Assembly (NCBI GenBank): GCA_036250195.1
Contig: JAVHZZ010000009.1
Span: forward strand, 39,399,824-39,463,823
DNA length: 64,000 nucleotides
Direction: 5' to 3'
Origin: Mixophyes australis
Taxonomy: Eukaryota; Chordata; Amphibia; Anura; Limnodynastidae
The notes under the pieces were generated by a model. It ran no database searches and was not told the origin of the DNA. It worked only from the letters and a program-made list of their open reading frames with translations. The translations under genes were made by a program, and so were the position numbers. Numbering within the stretch: the first letter of the stretch is position 1; each line of letters starts with the position of its first letter. This document shows, piece after piece, positions 21,611 through 32,892 of this stretch.

Positions 21611-24243
21611 TGCCATTCTACACACGCAGTGGCAAAGAGAGAATGAGGCCTTCACCTTTGGCTATTAGTGGCAGATCCCAAAAAGTTACCCAGGCTACAA
21701 TTGGTGCACAACTACAGTTACGCGTCAAAGCCGAGCTGCAAGATAACAGTAAGGCATTAGAGGAGAATGTTTGCTCTGATTCACAAATGACAATAATCCC
21801 TGTGGAGAGTCCATCCAACAGTGGGATGTCTAATCGTGAGCATTGTGCTGATGTGTGCCTTAATAGCCCGGTGATACCCAAATTGAGGATGCCACTTTGG
21901 AATTAGAAGAGGATGAGGGGGAGATTTGTGTAGGCGATGAGGGCGCTAATGAGGATGTTGATGAGGATGAGGTTGTTTGTGTAAGTCCTGCACCAGTGGC
22001 AGCAGTTCTGGCACGTGACAAGAAAAAGGCCATTGTCATGCCTGGGCATAAAACGAAAAAATCCACTTCTTATGTGTGGAAATATTTCTACCCAAATCCA
22101 GACAACAATTGTATAGCCATTTGTAGTGAATGTCAAGCCGCAGTCAGTCGAGGGAGGGACTTTAACCATCTTGGAACCTCGTCTATGTTACGCCATTTAA
22201 CGAGAGTTCATGGCAAAGTGTTGGGAAAAGCTGAAAGTTCTTCCCAAAAAAATACAAGCACTCCATCATCAGCTAAGACCCTCCGCTCACCAACATCCCA
22301 ATGGCTACAAAATACACCCACCACACCATCCTCATCAATATCCTCAGTAGCGCTTGGAGTTAGCCCGGCATCCCACTTAAGGCTGGATGACTCCCACACT
22401 ATTATTGATTCCTCTGAAGAAAGCGTTAGTCCCACTGCTGCTGCTGTTGCTGCTGCTGGGGGTGAATCGTCATCCCAGAGGCAGGTCAAGAAAATGAGCA
22501 GTCCTACATTTCAGCAATTAACTGTGAAACAATCATTTGCGAGGGGAAGCAAATATGACAGCAGTCACCCAGTCGCCAAGCGAATCACAGACGCCATGGC
22601 TGCAATGTTAGTGTTAGATCTGCGTCCAATCTCCACAATAAACACAGCTGGTTTTTCACAGTTAATTGAGGTTTTGTGTCCGCGTTACAGAATTCCATCG
22701 CGACACCATTTCTTCCGTAAAGCAATTCCACAACTATACCAAAAAGTGTGTAAAAATGTAGAGATTGCGCTGAAAATGCCATTCTGCCCACTGTCCACTT
22801 AACCACAGATATGTGGACAAGTGGCAGTGGCCAAACCAAAGACTATATGAGTGTGACAGCCCACTGGGTTGGTCATTCACCTTCACCAGCAGGAACAGCA
22901 GCAGCATGTACACCACTACGTAACATTTGTCACAGGCAGGCCACTCTTTGTATCACCGGCTTCACTAACAGGCATACGGCTGACAATTTGTTACGCAAAC
23001 TGAGAGATGTGATTGATGCATGGCTTATACCACTCGGACTCTCCCCAGGGTATGTCATTTCTGATAAAGCCAACAATATAGTGCGAGCATTACAGCTGGG
23101 TGATTTCCAACACATTCCCTGTTTTGCTCACACCATCAACTTGGTGGTGCAGAGCTTCCTACGAAATAACCGTGAGGTGCAGGAGATGCTTTCGTTGGTC
23201 CGTATAATTTCAGGCTATTTCAGGCATTCAGCCACAGCATGTAAGAGATCACAGCAGCTCCAAGAGCAGTTTAACTTGCCCTGCCACCAACTTAAGCAAG
23301 AGGTGGTAACTAGGTGGAATTCCACCCTGTACATGCTTCAGAGGATGGAGGAACAGCGCAAAGCCATCCAAGCATATTGCACAAGCCATGACATTGGGAA
23401 AGGAGGGGGATGTATTTCACTCTTGCACAGTGGGGAATCCTATCAGTCCTGTGCAAGGTGCTGAAACCATTTGAAGTTGTGAGATGTGAGGTGAGTGCAG
23501 ACTCTGCTAGTTTGAGCCAAGTCATTCCTTTAATTAGACTATTGGAAAAGCAGCTTGAGAAAATGAAGGAGGAGCTGAAAGCATGCAATTCAGCAAAGTA
23601 TGTTGGCCTTGTCGATCAAGTACTCAATTCGCTTCACAATGATCCTCGAGTTATTAAGATCTTGAACTCGGATCAGTACATTTTGGCCACTGTGCTTGAT
23701 CCAAGGTTTAAAACCTACATTGAGTCTTTACTTGTAAATGAGCAAGATGTGAACTTTTGCAAGGAGCTATTGCTCAGCAAGTTGGCCGCTGAACTGGGCC
23801 TCGGCTTGACAACGTGTTCTCCTTCACTTTCTCAAGCTGCTGCTGCTCGTAAGAAATTAAATTTCCAAAAAAGAAGCAGGGAAGACGCAGGGGGCAGACC
23901 AGAACAATTTAACATCTGGGCTGGTTCTAATGATTTTTCCAAAAAATGTGTCACTTTGCCCATAACTCCATCCAATACGAGTATAAACATGCAAAGGATG
24001 GTGGAGGATTACTTTCAAGAGGTAGTTGATATGGAAATGTCAGACAGTCCCTTTCCTTACTGGGAAGAAAAGCAGGCCATTTGGAAACCCATGTACAATT
24101 TTGCTTTGCAATACCTAAGCTGCCCACCCTCCAGTGTGTACTCTGAACGAGTGTTCAGTACAGCAGGGAACTTAGTCAGTGATCGCCGTAGAAGGTTACT
24201 TCCCAAAAATGTGGAGAAAATGATGTTTATAAAAATGAACTAA
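21611..24243 (+). pseudogene. hAT (Ac-like) transposase, copy 1, three frameshifts
   Basis: A cut-and-paste transposase with an N-terminal BED finger and an RNase-H-like catalytic core. Segments: 21611-21906 (opens MPFYTRSGKE), 21897-22802, 22811-23464 and 23410-24243. The BED finger lies around 22070-22210 (WKYFYPNPDNN, CSEC, HLTRVH). The first catalytic block TTDMWTSG is at about 22801-22824, just after a frameshift near 22775. Further slips lie near 21885 and in the G-run near 23400. The C-terminal hATC dimerisation block is intact (SSVYSERVFSTAGN, then LLPKNVEKMMF, 24129-24234). Lesions are mostly single-base, so the copy is fairly young. MITE and tandem repeats lie upstream. Confidence 0.9.
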
Positions 24244-25331
24244 ATCTTCCACGAGTAAGGCCTTCAACATCCAAGACATCCAAGCACTGACTGTTCTCTA
24301 ATGGCGGATTCAAGCGGCGATGAATTGATAGTCTGTGATGATGACGTACACACTGATGAGGGTGAGGATGAAGCTGAAGATGATGACGATAACATCTTTT
24401 TAAAACTTTCTATGTAAGTGTAGGGTGCAATCTACCCCCAAAGAGGAAAGGGACTTGTGGCATTTCCATATCACGTACAGTCTTGAAAGGCTGCTGTTTG
24501 GGCAATTTCTCCTTAAGGGTAGGGTGTCATAGACGGAGTGACCCCAAACTACCTTTGTCCATTTCTCTTAATATTGTACAGTCTATAACGGCTGAATTTT
24601 TAGGTATTTTATACAAGTGGAGGGGAGCCTAGAGAGACAGAAACCAAACTGGCTTTCTCCATGTCACTTAATATTGTACAGTCTATAACGGCTGAATTTT
24701 TTGGTATTTTATACAAGTGGAGGGGAGCCTAGAGAGACAGAAACCAAACTGGCTTTCTCCATTTAAATTAATATTGTACAGTCTGTAACGGCTGAATTGT
24801 TTTGTATTTTCGACAAGTGGAGGGGGGCCTATAGAGCCAGAAACCAAACTGTCTTTGTCCATTTCAATTAATATTGTACAGTCTATAACGGCTGAATTTT
24901 TTTTTTTTTCAACAAGTGGAGGGGGGCCTATAGAGACAGAAAGCAAACTGCCTTTTTCCATTTCTTTACATATTTAACTATAAGTGTAGGGTGTAATATA
25001 CATCCAAAGACGATGGCTTCATTGCCAATATGCATAGATGGAGAGTAAGACAATCTGTTTTGTGTGTAGAATAAATTAAGGCCTACCAACAAACAATTAA
25101 ACTGTTTTTTGAATGATTTATTACCTCTACAATTAGATTACTTATCTCTAAAACAGTTGGAGCACTAAATTGGGTTATTTTAGGCCCATAAACATTGATT
25201 TTCCAACAAAATAGAAAAACAAAACCAAAACACGCAATGGCGGTTTTGCAAAACCAAAAACAAACCACGACGGTAATCCAGATCCAAAACCGAATCTAAA
25301 AGCAAAACACGGGGGTCAGTGACCATCTCTA
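24244..25331 (+). mobile_element. hAT copy 1 3' non-coding region and terminus
   Basis: After the transposase, an acidic-codon echo (GATGATGAC runs, 24335-24390) is followed by a tandem repeat and an A-rich 'caaaaccaaaaacaaacc' tract. It ends CAGTGACCATCTCTA at 25331. Read on the minus strand the terminus is TAGAGATGGTCAC, an Ac-like hAT terminal inverted repeat of the same type as the 5' end of copy 2 (TAGAGATGAACGG). Confidence 0.75.
24540..24960. repeat. Four-copy 100-bp tandem repeat in hAT copy 1 3' UTR
   Basis: The phrase 'aatattgtacagtctataac' or a one-base variant starts at 24570, 24670, 24770 and 24870, again exactly 100 bp apart. Unit sequence is unrelated to the 100-bp repeat at 20495-21180. 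Confidence 0.9.
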
Positions 25332-25434
25332 ATTTAAATAAATTACACTATCTGTGGCGCTTCTTTTTCTTTATGTTTTGAATTGTAGGGTTGGCACTTG
25401 CAGATAGGTGCAATTTGATTAAGGAGCTGCCTAC

Positions 25435-25436
<2 letters not shown>

Positions 25437-25483
<47 letters not shown>
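25437..25483. repeat. (TG)n(TA)n microsatellite
   Basis: A simple dinucleotide run, TGTG then TATA, ending in ACAC. Confidence 0.95.
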
Positions 25484-25529
25484 GCATTGTAACACTCGTG
25501 TCATGTACAGATGCAAGAGTAGAATAGGC

Positions 25530-25830
25530 CTGCCACAGCATACATGCCCCACCACTGCCTGCCACAGCGTACATACCCCACCACTGCCTCCCACAGCATA
25601 CATACATACCCTAGCACTGCCTACCACCGCATGCATGCATACCCCACCACTGCCTGCCACAGCATACATACATACCCCAGCGCTGCTTGCCAATACATAC
25701 ATACTATACCCCACTACTGCCTACCAGAACATACATACCTACATACATACTGCACCCTATTATTGCCTACCAGAACATGCATACATACTGCACCCAAACA
25801 CTGCATGCCAGAACATGCATACATAATTTG
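25530..25830. repeat. Minisatellite, 'ccaccactgcctgccacagc' type
   Basis: Irregular tandem units of roughly 27-50 bp built from CATACATACCCCACCACTGCC-like modules, adjoining the microsatellite. The 128- and 102-codon ORFs across it (Tyr/His/Thr/Pro-rich) are repeat translations, not genes. Confidence 0.85.
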
Positions 25831-25831
25831 G

Positions 25832-26237
25832 TTTTGGATCTGTATTTTTTAGAAAAATAGCTAAAAATATGCTAAAGTCACATAATGCTCTTTTTATGTT
25901 CCTACATTATTATTAACTTCAAAAACAATTTCCAGTCATTTTCAGTCAATTTTGCCAACCTCACAGGTCACAATATTATTTTCATCTACTTTTGGACAAA
26001 GACTGCAGCGACTTGGCTGGATGCTAAGCGACAGAGAAACGACACAAACACACGGCAGTTCATAGAACATCTAGGAAACAGTGTCACACAGCAGTGGCAG
26101 AAAAGAAAAGTGGTGCAAGATGGAATTGTCCTTGGGATATATAATGGATCTTATAAAGGACATGCACGCTTTAACAAACCAAAAACTTCAGTGACAAGTA
26201 GTGCCACTTTTTCATCATCCTCACCCAATACTAATTA
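25832..26237 (-). mobile_element. hAT subterminal fragment in inverted orientation
   Basis: Starts GGTTTTGGATCTG and includes GACTGCAGCGACTTGGCTGG and a GATGGAATTGTCCTTGGG block. The last block matches, in reverse complement, the region just after the coding part of hAT copy 2 (about 31520-31555, CCCAAGGACAATTCCATC). It is therefore the 3' side of a related hAT, inverted relative to copies 1 and 2. Confidence 0.6.
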
Positions 26238-26299
26238 ATCCCCGCTGGAATCCACCATTACAGAACTGTACTTGCAGCTGCTGTAAACTTCTACATGCT

Positions 26300-26420
26300 G
26301 TTGCAGGATCATCATCATCACCATTTATTTATATAGCGCCACTGATTCCGCAGCGCTGTACAGAGAATTCACTCACATCAGTCCCTGCTCCATTTGGGGC
26401 TTACAATCTAAATTCCCTAA
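26300..26420. repeat. Short interspersed repeat, 'tttatatagcgccactgatt' type
   Basis: The sequence TTATATAGCGCCACTGATTC, then CAGCGCTGTACAGAG and CTTACAATCTAAATTCCC, is a common amphibian interspersed repeat as I know it, SINE-like in size. It sits at the 5' edge of hAT copy 3. Confidence 0.55.
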
Positions 26421-26423
26421 CAC

Positions 26424-27979
26424 AATGGCGACTATGCTATTATTAGATCTGCGCCAATGTCCACAATTAATGCAGTTGGTTTTAGACAGCTAATTGGGGT
26501 CCTGTGTCCCCATTACCAAATTCTACCACAACACAATTTTACTAGAAAATCAATTCCTCACCTCTACCAGAAGGTTCCATAAAATGTAATTATTGGGTTA
26601 CAAAATGCCATTCTACCCACTGTACACATAACCACAGATATATGGACAAGCAGCAGCTGGACTAATGTTCAAGAATTCTTTAGAGTAATCCTGGATAGTA
26701 GTGAAGTCATCTAGCCTTATCAACTTGGATGCAGGACTAACTCCGATCACAAGTGAGGATATTGATGAGGAAGATGTTGTTGGTGTGGCTTTACAAATGC
26801 TACAAATGGCTAGAGAACTGTTGTCAAGATTGGGTATTTTTGGTCGTATGCCCAGGCTTGACAATGGCCTTCTTCTTATCACTGGCAAGAATTGATTCCA
26901 CTGGTGTAGGACTTACACACACAACATCATCCTCATCAACATCCTCACTAGCGCCGTCGTCAGCTACACAAATATCCCCCTCATCCTGTTGCAAATACAA
27001 AGTGGTATCCTACATTTGTGTATCACCAGCTACACCAAGAGACATACCGCTGACAACCTGTTTGAAAAACGAAGGGATGTAATTGCAACATGGCTTATCC
27101 CGCTTGGACTCTCCTGAGGATATGTCATTTGTGATAACGCCACCAATATTGTGAGAGCATTACAGCGGGGAGAATTCCATCACATTCCCTGTTTTACTCC
27201 CACAATCAACTTGGTGGTACCAAGCTTTTTAAAAAATGACAGTGACATGCAGGAGATGCTGTCTTTGTAAAGAAATAATTTGGGTAATTTTCAGCATTCT
27301 GCAACAGCATGTAGGAGATTGCAGCTGCTGCAAGAAGAATCAAATTTGATGGGGAATGTACTTTATTCCAGCGTAGTGGAGAATACTTTCCGTGTTTTGC
27401 ATGGTGCTGAAACCATTCGAAGTAGTCACCTGTGAAGTGAGTTCAGACACTGTTAGCTTGAATCAAGTGATTCCCTTAGTTAGACTTTTGGAAAAGCAGC
27501 TAGAGAAATTGAAGGAGGAGATGAAACTAAGCAATTCCGCTAACTATATAGGACTTGTAGATCAAGTACTTTATACGCTTCGCTAGGATCTGAGAGTTAT
27601 CAACATCTTGAAATCACATCACTACATTTGGCCCTTGTGCATGATCTTAGGTTAAGAGCTATGTCTTCTCTTTCTTTCAAGCTGACCCAGATCTCAAGAG
27701 CTGCAATGAGCTCCTGGTCAGCAAGCTGACAGCTCAAGTGGTACATGACATGATGACTCATCCTCCCTCAGTTTCTTTGGCAACTGCTGCTAGGAAAAAA
27801 CGTAGCTTTCCCAAGACATCCAGTGGTGATGCAGATGAGTCAGCACAACATTTTGACATTTGTTCTGGTGTAAAAGAATTGCCCAAATATCATGACAGCT
27901 CTGTTGTAAAATGTACTACATATTCCATGCGGAAGGCCATTACCAGCAATTACATCAAAGTACAGAAACTTCTGTAATG
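26424..27979 (+). pseudogene. hAT transposase, copy 3, rearranged and heavily decayed
   Basis: Three blocks in scrambled order relative to copy 1. 26424-26668 (plus) matches copy 1 at about 22595-22825, the LDLRP block up to the first catalytic block, read as TTDIWTS. 26672-27012 is in reverse orientation and matches copy 1 at about 21890-22410 (acidic stretch, KKAIVKPGH-like block, SSSISS...GVSPAS block). 27013-27979 (plus) resumes at about 22940 and runs to the equivalent of about 23930. Many stops, and no hATC block before 27979. Copy 2 is inserted at 27980. The 3' end of copy 3 reappears at 33636. Confidence 0.8.
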
Positions 27980-27987
27980 GTGCATTC

Positions 27988-28591
27988 TAGAGATGAACGG
28001 GCTCGGATTTCCGAAATCCGAGCCCACCCGAACAGTGCGGATCCGACAGGATCTGAGCACTTTTCGGGAACTTCCGGGCAGGAAATGAAGCCAAACCGAG
28101 GCTATGACATCCGAGTCTCGCGTCGGATCTCGCGAGACTCAGATGTCATAAATTCAGCGCTAGCGGCCGCCCTCTTCATTCTGGCTGCGATCACTCGTGA
28201 GAGAGGTTGTAGTTAGGGAGCTCCTGTCCTGGTTTTCAGTTTAGTGTAGCTTTGTGCTTGGTCCAGTGCTCTGTCCTGCTGAGTCCAGTGGTGCTGTGTC
28301 CTGTGCTCTGTCCTACTGAGTCCAGTGGTGCTGCCTGTGTCCTGTGCTCTGTTCTGCTAAGGGCATTGTTATTTTAAAATTATCCAAAAGTTCTTAAAAA
28401 ATAAATAAAAAATTATAAAAAAATTATAAAGAAATTATCCAAAAATAATTAAAAAATATAAAAAAATAGTTTAAAAATACTAGGTACTGCTGTATAACTC
28501 CAGTCCAGTGGTACTCTCCTGTGCCGCAGATAATTTGTAAAGGCTTTGCCGTGTGTGTGGTTTAGGGGTATGCTCTCTTGTGCTGCATATA
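27988..28591 (+). promoter_or_regulatory. hAT copy 2 5' terminal region
   Basis: Subterminal inverted GGGCTCGGATTTC/GAAATCCGAGCCC motifs sit next to the TIR (about 27999-28024), with CTCGCGAGA-type palindromes further in (about 28118-28140). Such subterminal repeats are normally transposase-binding sites. A 'ctgtgtcctgtgctctgtcc' module repeats at about 28255-28350, followed by an A-rich stretch (28370-28470). No clear TATA box. Confidence 0.5.
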
Positions 28592-29857
28592 ATGGAGTAC
28601 AAAAATTTGGAGGATAAAGTAGGGAAAGATCAATACCCACTTCCTCCTAATGCTGAAGCTGCTGCCACTAGTCATGACATAGACGATGAAATGCCATCAA
28701 CGTTGTCTGGCAAGGGCGATGCCCAATCTCCTTGTAGAGGGCATGTAAAATCCAAAAACCCAAAGTTCCCTAAAATTAGCAAAAAAAGACAATTGAAAAC
28801 ATCTGAGGAGAAACGTAAACTTGCCAATATGCCATTTACGACACGGAGTGGCAAGGAATGGCTTAGGCCCTGGCCCGTGTTCAGGACTAGTGGTCCAGCT
28901 TCACCCAAGGATCTAAGCTCTCCTCCTCCCCCCCCCTCCAAAAAATGTAAAAGAGTTATGCTGTCAGCAACAACACAGCAAACAACTCTGCCTTCTAAAC
29001 AGATGACATCACAAATCCCCAAAGCGAGTCCAAGGGTGTTGGTGGTTGCGAAGCCTGACCTTCCCATCACTGTACGGGAAGAGGTGACTCCATTCACCAT
29101 TTGCAGCACACCCTCTGCATATGCTGGAAGGATCACCCACAGTGTAGATCCAGATTTGGATAATCAAGGTGTCAAGGAGGCTATTGATGTAGCTGGCGCT
29201 GAGGAGGAACTTGACGAGGAGGATGCTGATGTGGTTATTTTAAATGAGGCACCAGAGGGGGAAAAAGTTGATGTCCATGGGATGAAAAAGCCCATCGTCA
29301 TGCCTGGTCAGAAGACCAAGAAATGCACCTCTTCGGTCTGGAGTTATTTTTATCCCAATCCGGATAACAAATGTATGGCCATATGTAGCTTATGTAAAGC
29401 TCAAATAAGCAGGGGTAAGGATCTTGGCCACCTAGGGACATCCTCCCTTATACGTCACCTGAATAACCTTCATAGTTCAGTGATTAGTTCAGGAACTGGG
29501 ACTAGGACCGTCAGCAGTCCAGGGACACCTAAATCCCTTGGTCCTGTTGGATATACACCAGTACCACCCTCCTCGTCAACTTCCTCCACGATCTCCATCA
29601 GATTCAGTCCTGCAGCCAAAGTCACCAGCCAGACTGAGTCCTTTTCAATACGGGATTCATCTGAGGAATCCTGCAGCGGTACGCCTACTACTGCTGCTGC
29701 TGCTGTTGCTGCTGGTAGTCAGTCATCTTCCCAGAGGGGAAGTCGCAAGAACGCTACATCTTTCACCAAACAGTTGACCGTCCAACAATCGTTTGCCATG
29801 AGCACCAAGTACGACACTAGTCATCCTATGGTTCAGGGCAAACGAAGGACTATATGA
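28592..29857 (+). pseudogene. hAT copy 2 transposase, N-terminal part with BED finger
   Basis: A 422-codon open frame from ATG at 28592 (MEYKNLEDKVG), preferred over the upstream in-frame ATG at 28553 because the second lies nearer the conserved block. It has a basic stretch (KKRQLKTSEEKRKLANM), then MPFTTRSGKE, an acidic stretch (about residues 190-225), and a BED finger at residues about 250-290 (WSYFYPNPDNK, CSLC, HLNNLH). Low-complexity Ser/Ala follows, then TKYDTSHP. There the frame is broken by a deletion: the next conserved sequence is QTKDYMTVTANWV (about 29840), so roughly 250 bp including TTDMWTSG, with the first catalytic Asp, are gone. Confidence 0.88.
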
Positions 29858-31077
29858 CTGTGACAGCCAACTGGGTAGATGCATCGCCTTCTGCAGCAAC
29901 AGCAGCAGCTGCATCAGTAGCAGCATCTCCACAACGGCTGCTCGTGGGAAGGCAGGCAACATTGTGTATCACAGGTTTTAATAAGAGGCACAACACTGAC
30001 AACCTCTTAGAGAAACTAAGGGAAATCATCTCACAGTGGCTTACCCCACTTAGACTCTCCTGGGGATTTATGGTGTCAGACAACGCCAGTAACATTGTGC
30101 GACCATTACATATGGGCAATTTCCAGCACGTCCCATGTTTTGCCCACACCGTTAATTTGGTGGTGCAGCATTACCTGAAGAGTGAAAGGGGTGTGCAGGA
30201 GATGCTTGCGGTGGCCCGCAAAATTGCTGGACACTTTCGGCATTCTGCCAGTGCCTACCGCAGACTCGAGCAACATCAAAAAAGGCTGAACCTGCCCTGC
30301 CATCACCTCAAACAAGAGGTTGTGACGCACTGGAACTTCACCCTCTATATGCTGCAGAGGATGGAGGAGCAGCAAAAGGCCATTCAAGCCTACACAGCCA
30401 CCTACGACATAGGAAAAGGAGTGGGGATGCGCCTGAGTCAAGCGCACTGGAGACTGATTTCCGTGTTGTGCAAGGTTCTCCAGCCGTTTGAACTTGCCAC
30501 ACGAGAAGTCAGTTCCGACACTGCCAGCTTGAGTCAGGTGATTCCCCTAATCAGGCTGTTGCAGAAGCAGCTGGAGAAAGTGAGGGAGGAGCTGGTAAAC
30601 CATTACGATTCAACAAAGCATGTAGCTCTTGTGGATGAAGCCCTTTGTACGCTTTGCCAGGATCCAAGGGTGGTCACTCTTTTAAAGTTAGAGGAATACA
30701 TTCTGGCCACCGTGCTCGATCCTCAGTTTAAAGCGTATGTTGTGTCTCTGTTTCCGGCGGACACAAGTCTACAGTGGTGCAAAGACCTGCTGGTCAGGAG
30801 ATTGTCCTCTGAAGACCGTGACATGCTACCAGCTCCTCCTTCATTTTCTTCCACACCTGTGGCTGCGAGGAAAAAGCTCAGTTTTCCTAAAAGACCTGTT
30901 GGCGGGGATGCTGAGAACATCTGGTCCGGACTGAAGGACCTGCCAACCATTGCAGACATGACTACTGTCGCTGCATTGGATGCTGTCACAATTGAAAAAA
31001 TGGTGGAGGATATTGTTACTGGCAGGAAAAAAAGGCAGTTTGGAAGCCCCTGTACAAACTGGCTTTATTTTACGTGA
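29854..31077 (+). pseudogene. hAT copy 2 transposase, catalytic core part
   Basis: A 407-codon stretch covering the RNase-H-like core after the deleted first block. Landmarks are YMTVTANWVD, LCITGFNKRHNTDNL, a VSDNASNIVRPL block that carries an Asp-Asn pair typical of the second catalytic site, FAHTVNLVVQ, and the alpha-helical insertion to about residue 350. The frame fails near 31013, where about 36 bp (the YFQEVV...FPYW block of copy 1) are deleted. The continuation is in the frame of the next entry. Confidence 0.85.
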
Positions 31078-31367
31078 GTTGTCCCCCCTCCAGTGTGTAC
31101 TCGGAAAGAGTTTTTAGTGCAGCGGGGAACCTGGTCAGTGAGCGTCGAAGGAGGTTGCTTCCTCAGAACGTTGAAAAAATGATGTTCATAAAAATGAATT
31201 ATCAATTCCTCAATCAAGTACAGCACTGCCCTCCAGATAATACACAGGGACCTGTGGTTGTGGAGTCCAGCGGGGATGAATTGATAATGTGTGAGGATGA
31301 AGAAGTACACACTGAAGGGGGCCAGGAATCAGAGGATGAGGATGAGGACGACATCTTGCCTCAGTAG
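31014..31367 (+). pseudogene. hAT copy 2 transposase, hATC dimerisation part
   Basis: Continuation after the 36-bp deletion: WKPLYKLALFYVSCPPSS, then YSERVFSAAGNLVSERRRR and LLPQNVEKMMFIKMN, ending in an acidic C-terminus (SSGDELIMCEDEE ... DEDDILPQ). The C-terminal hATC segment is intact and mediates transposase oligomerisation in the family. Confidence 0.85.
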
Positions 31368-32440
31368 AGCCAGTTTAGTTTGTACAGGGAGAGATGAATA
31401 GCTATTTTTGTGTGGGGACCCAAACAAACCAATCATTTCAGCCACAGTAGTTTGGTAGGCCCTGTCGCTGAAATGATTGGTTTGTTAAAGTGTGCATGTC
31501 CTATTTCAACAACATCAGGGTGGGTGGGAGGGCCCAAGGACAATTCCATCTTGCAACTCTTTTTTTGGCATTACGTGCTCTTTGGGGCCTAGTTCTATCT
31601 CCATCAGAGATATTCCTGCAGGCCATGTCATCGGCACAGCTCTGTTGGTGTTAGACGTGCGTCCGGTGTCCGCCATCTGTGCAGTGGAATATAGACTAGT
31701 TGAAGGAGGTTGTCTTTGATAAAGCCGATTATCGAAATGCGCGTTAGTCGTTTCTGTGCTTCAGCTGTTCCTCTATTTATACACTAAGCTCTTTGTCCTG
31801 CTTGTCTGATACAATCGCTAAAGTTGCCGTTACCATACTGTACTCTGTCACTTGCTTTAAATTCACTGGGCATTTCATTTTGATGTACGCAGCAGACCAA
31901 GCGCTGCATACTCTGTCTGATTTAGCGGAAGCAAGGCATTGCCCTTGATAAGCAAATAGACTTTCCGTGATATTACATTGTCAGGAATTAGGCTAAACAG
32001 AGTGTCATGGTATTTGAGATCCCTACCTTACCTACACACAGCGTATACAGCGCTGCAATTTGTTCTATCATATTAATGTTTAGATAGGGTCTCTCCATAT
32101 TAACACACTCCGCTTGCTTACATCACCCAGTGAAGCAAGCGCTATATAAGTGCCTACTTTTATACACGTTAGACAGCGTCTTTAATGAGAATACAGTCTG
32201 TATATAATTGTGCACACTTATTGTTAGGTGCGTTTTTAAAATAATACTAATAAAGAATATTAAAGATTATATATTTATTTTTCATATAACATTACTACTC
32301 TAACCCTTTGAGTGCCCCATTACGCATACTCTTTCTTCTCTCTGATGATACATAATTAGATTATGCAAGGGTGCACCTCCTTCAGTGATGAACTGTATAC
32401 AATTAATTCTTAATTATTACTAATTAGATAAATCCAAATA
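31368..32440 (+). other. hAT copy 2 3' region, first part
   Basis: Non-coding, with an inverted pair of CAAACCAATCATTTCAGC motifs (about 31423-31441 and 31468-31487) able to form a hairpin. A coding echo (31617-31716) reads LLVLDVRPVSAICAVE, the very transposase segment deleted from the CDS of this copy. 31717-32440 is AT-rich with no recognised content except a 'cgaaatgcgcgttagtcg' block near 31733. Confidence 0.5.
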
Positions 32441-32445
32441 ATCAC

Positions 32446-32892
32446 TGTTTCTGTAGTTCCAAAAAAGAGGAACTGCCATTTCTATTACTACGTTCTTTGT
32501 TTCTGTAGTTCCAAAAAAGAGGAACTGCCATTTCTATTACTACGTTCTTTGTTTCTGTAGTTCCAAAAAAGAGGAACTGCCATTTCTATTACTACATTCT
32601 TTGTTTCTGTAGTTCCAAAAAAGAGGAACTGCCATTTCTATTACTACGTTCTTTGTTTTTGTAGTTCCAAAAAAGAGGAACTGCCATTTCTATTGCTACG
32701 TTCTTTGTTTCTGTAGTTCCAAAAAAGAGAAACTGTCATTTCTATTGCTACGTTCTTTGTTTCTGTAGTTCCAAAAAAGAGGAACTGCCATTTCTATTAC
32801 TACGTTCATTGTTTCTGTAGTTCCAAAAAAGAGGAACTGCCATTTCTATTACTACGTTAATTGTTTGTGCAGTCCCAAAAAAGAGGAACTGT
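32446..32892. repeat. 52-bp tandem repeat, about eight copies, in hAT copy 2
   Basis: The unit TTTCTGTAGTTCC-AAAAAAGAGGAACTGCC recurs every 52 bp (for example GAGGAACTG at 32467, 32519 and 32571). Within each unit TTCC...GGAA form a small inverted pair (AGTTCC/GGAACT). The last copy is truncated. Confidence 0.92.

Noticed and set aside
21240..21611. 123-codon minus-strand ORF and its plus-strand mirror
   Set aside because: Both arise from the palindromic MITE, which reads almost alike on both strands.
25440..25852. 128- and 102-codon ORFs rich in Tyr/His/Thr
   Set aside because: Direct translation of microsatellite and minisatellite DNA.
26701..27082. Plus-strand ORFs with acidic or Ser-rich stretches in hAT copy 3
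   Set aside because: They are the wrong strand of the inverted hAT block; the real reading is on the minus strand.
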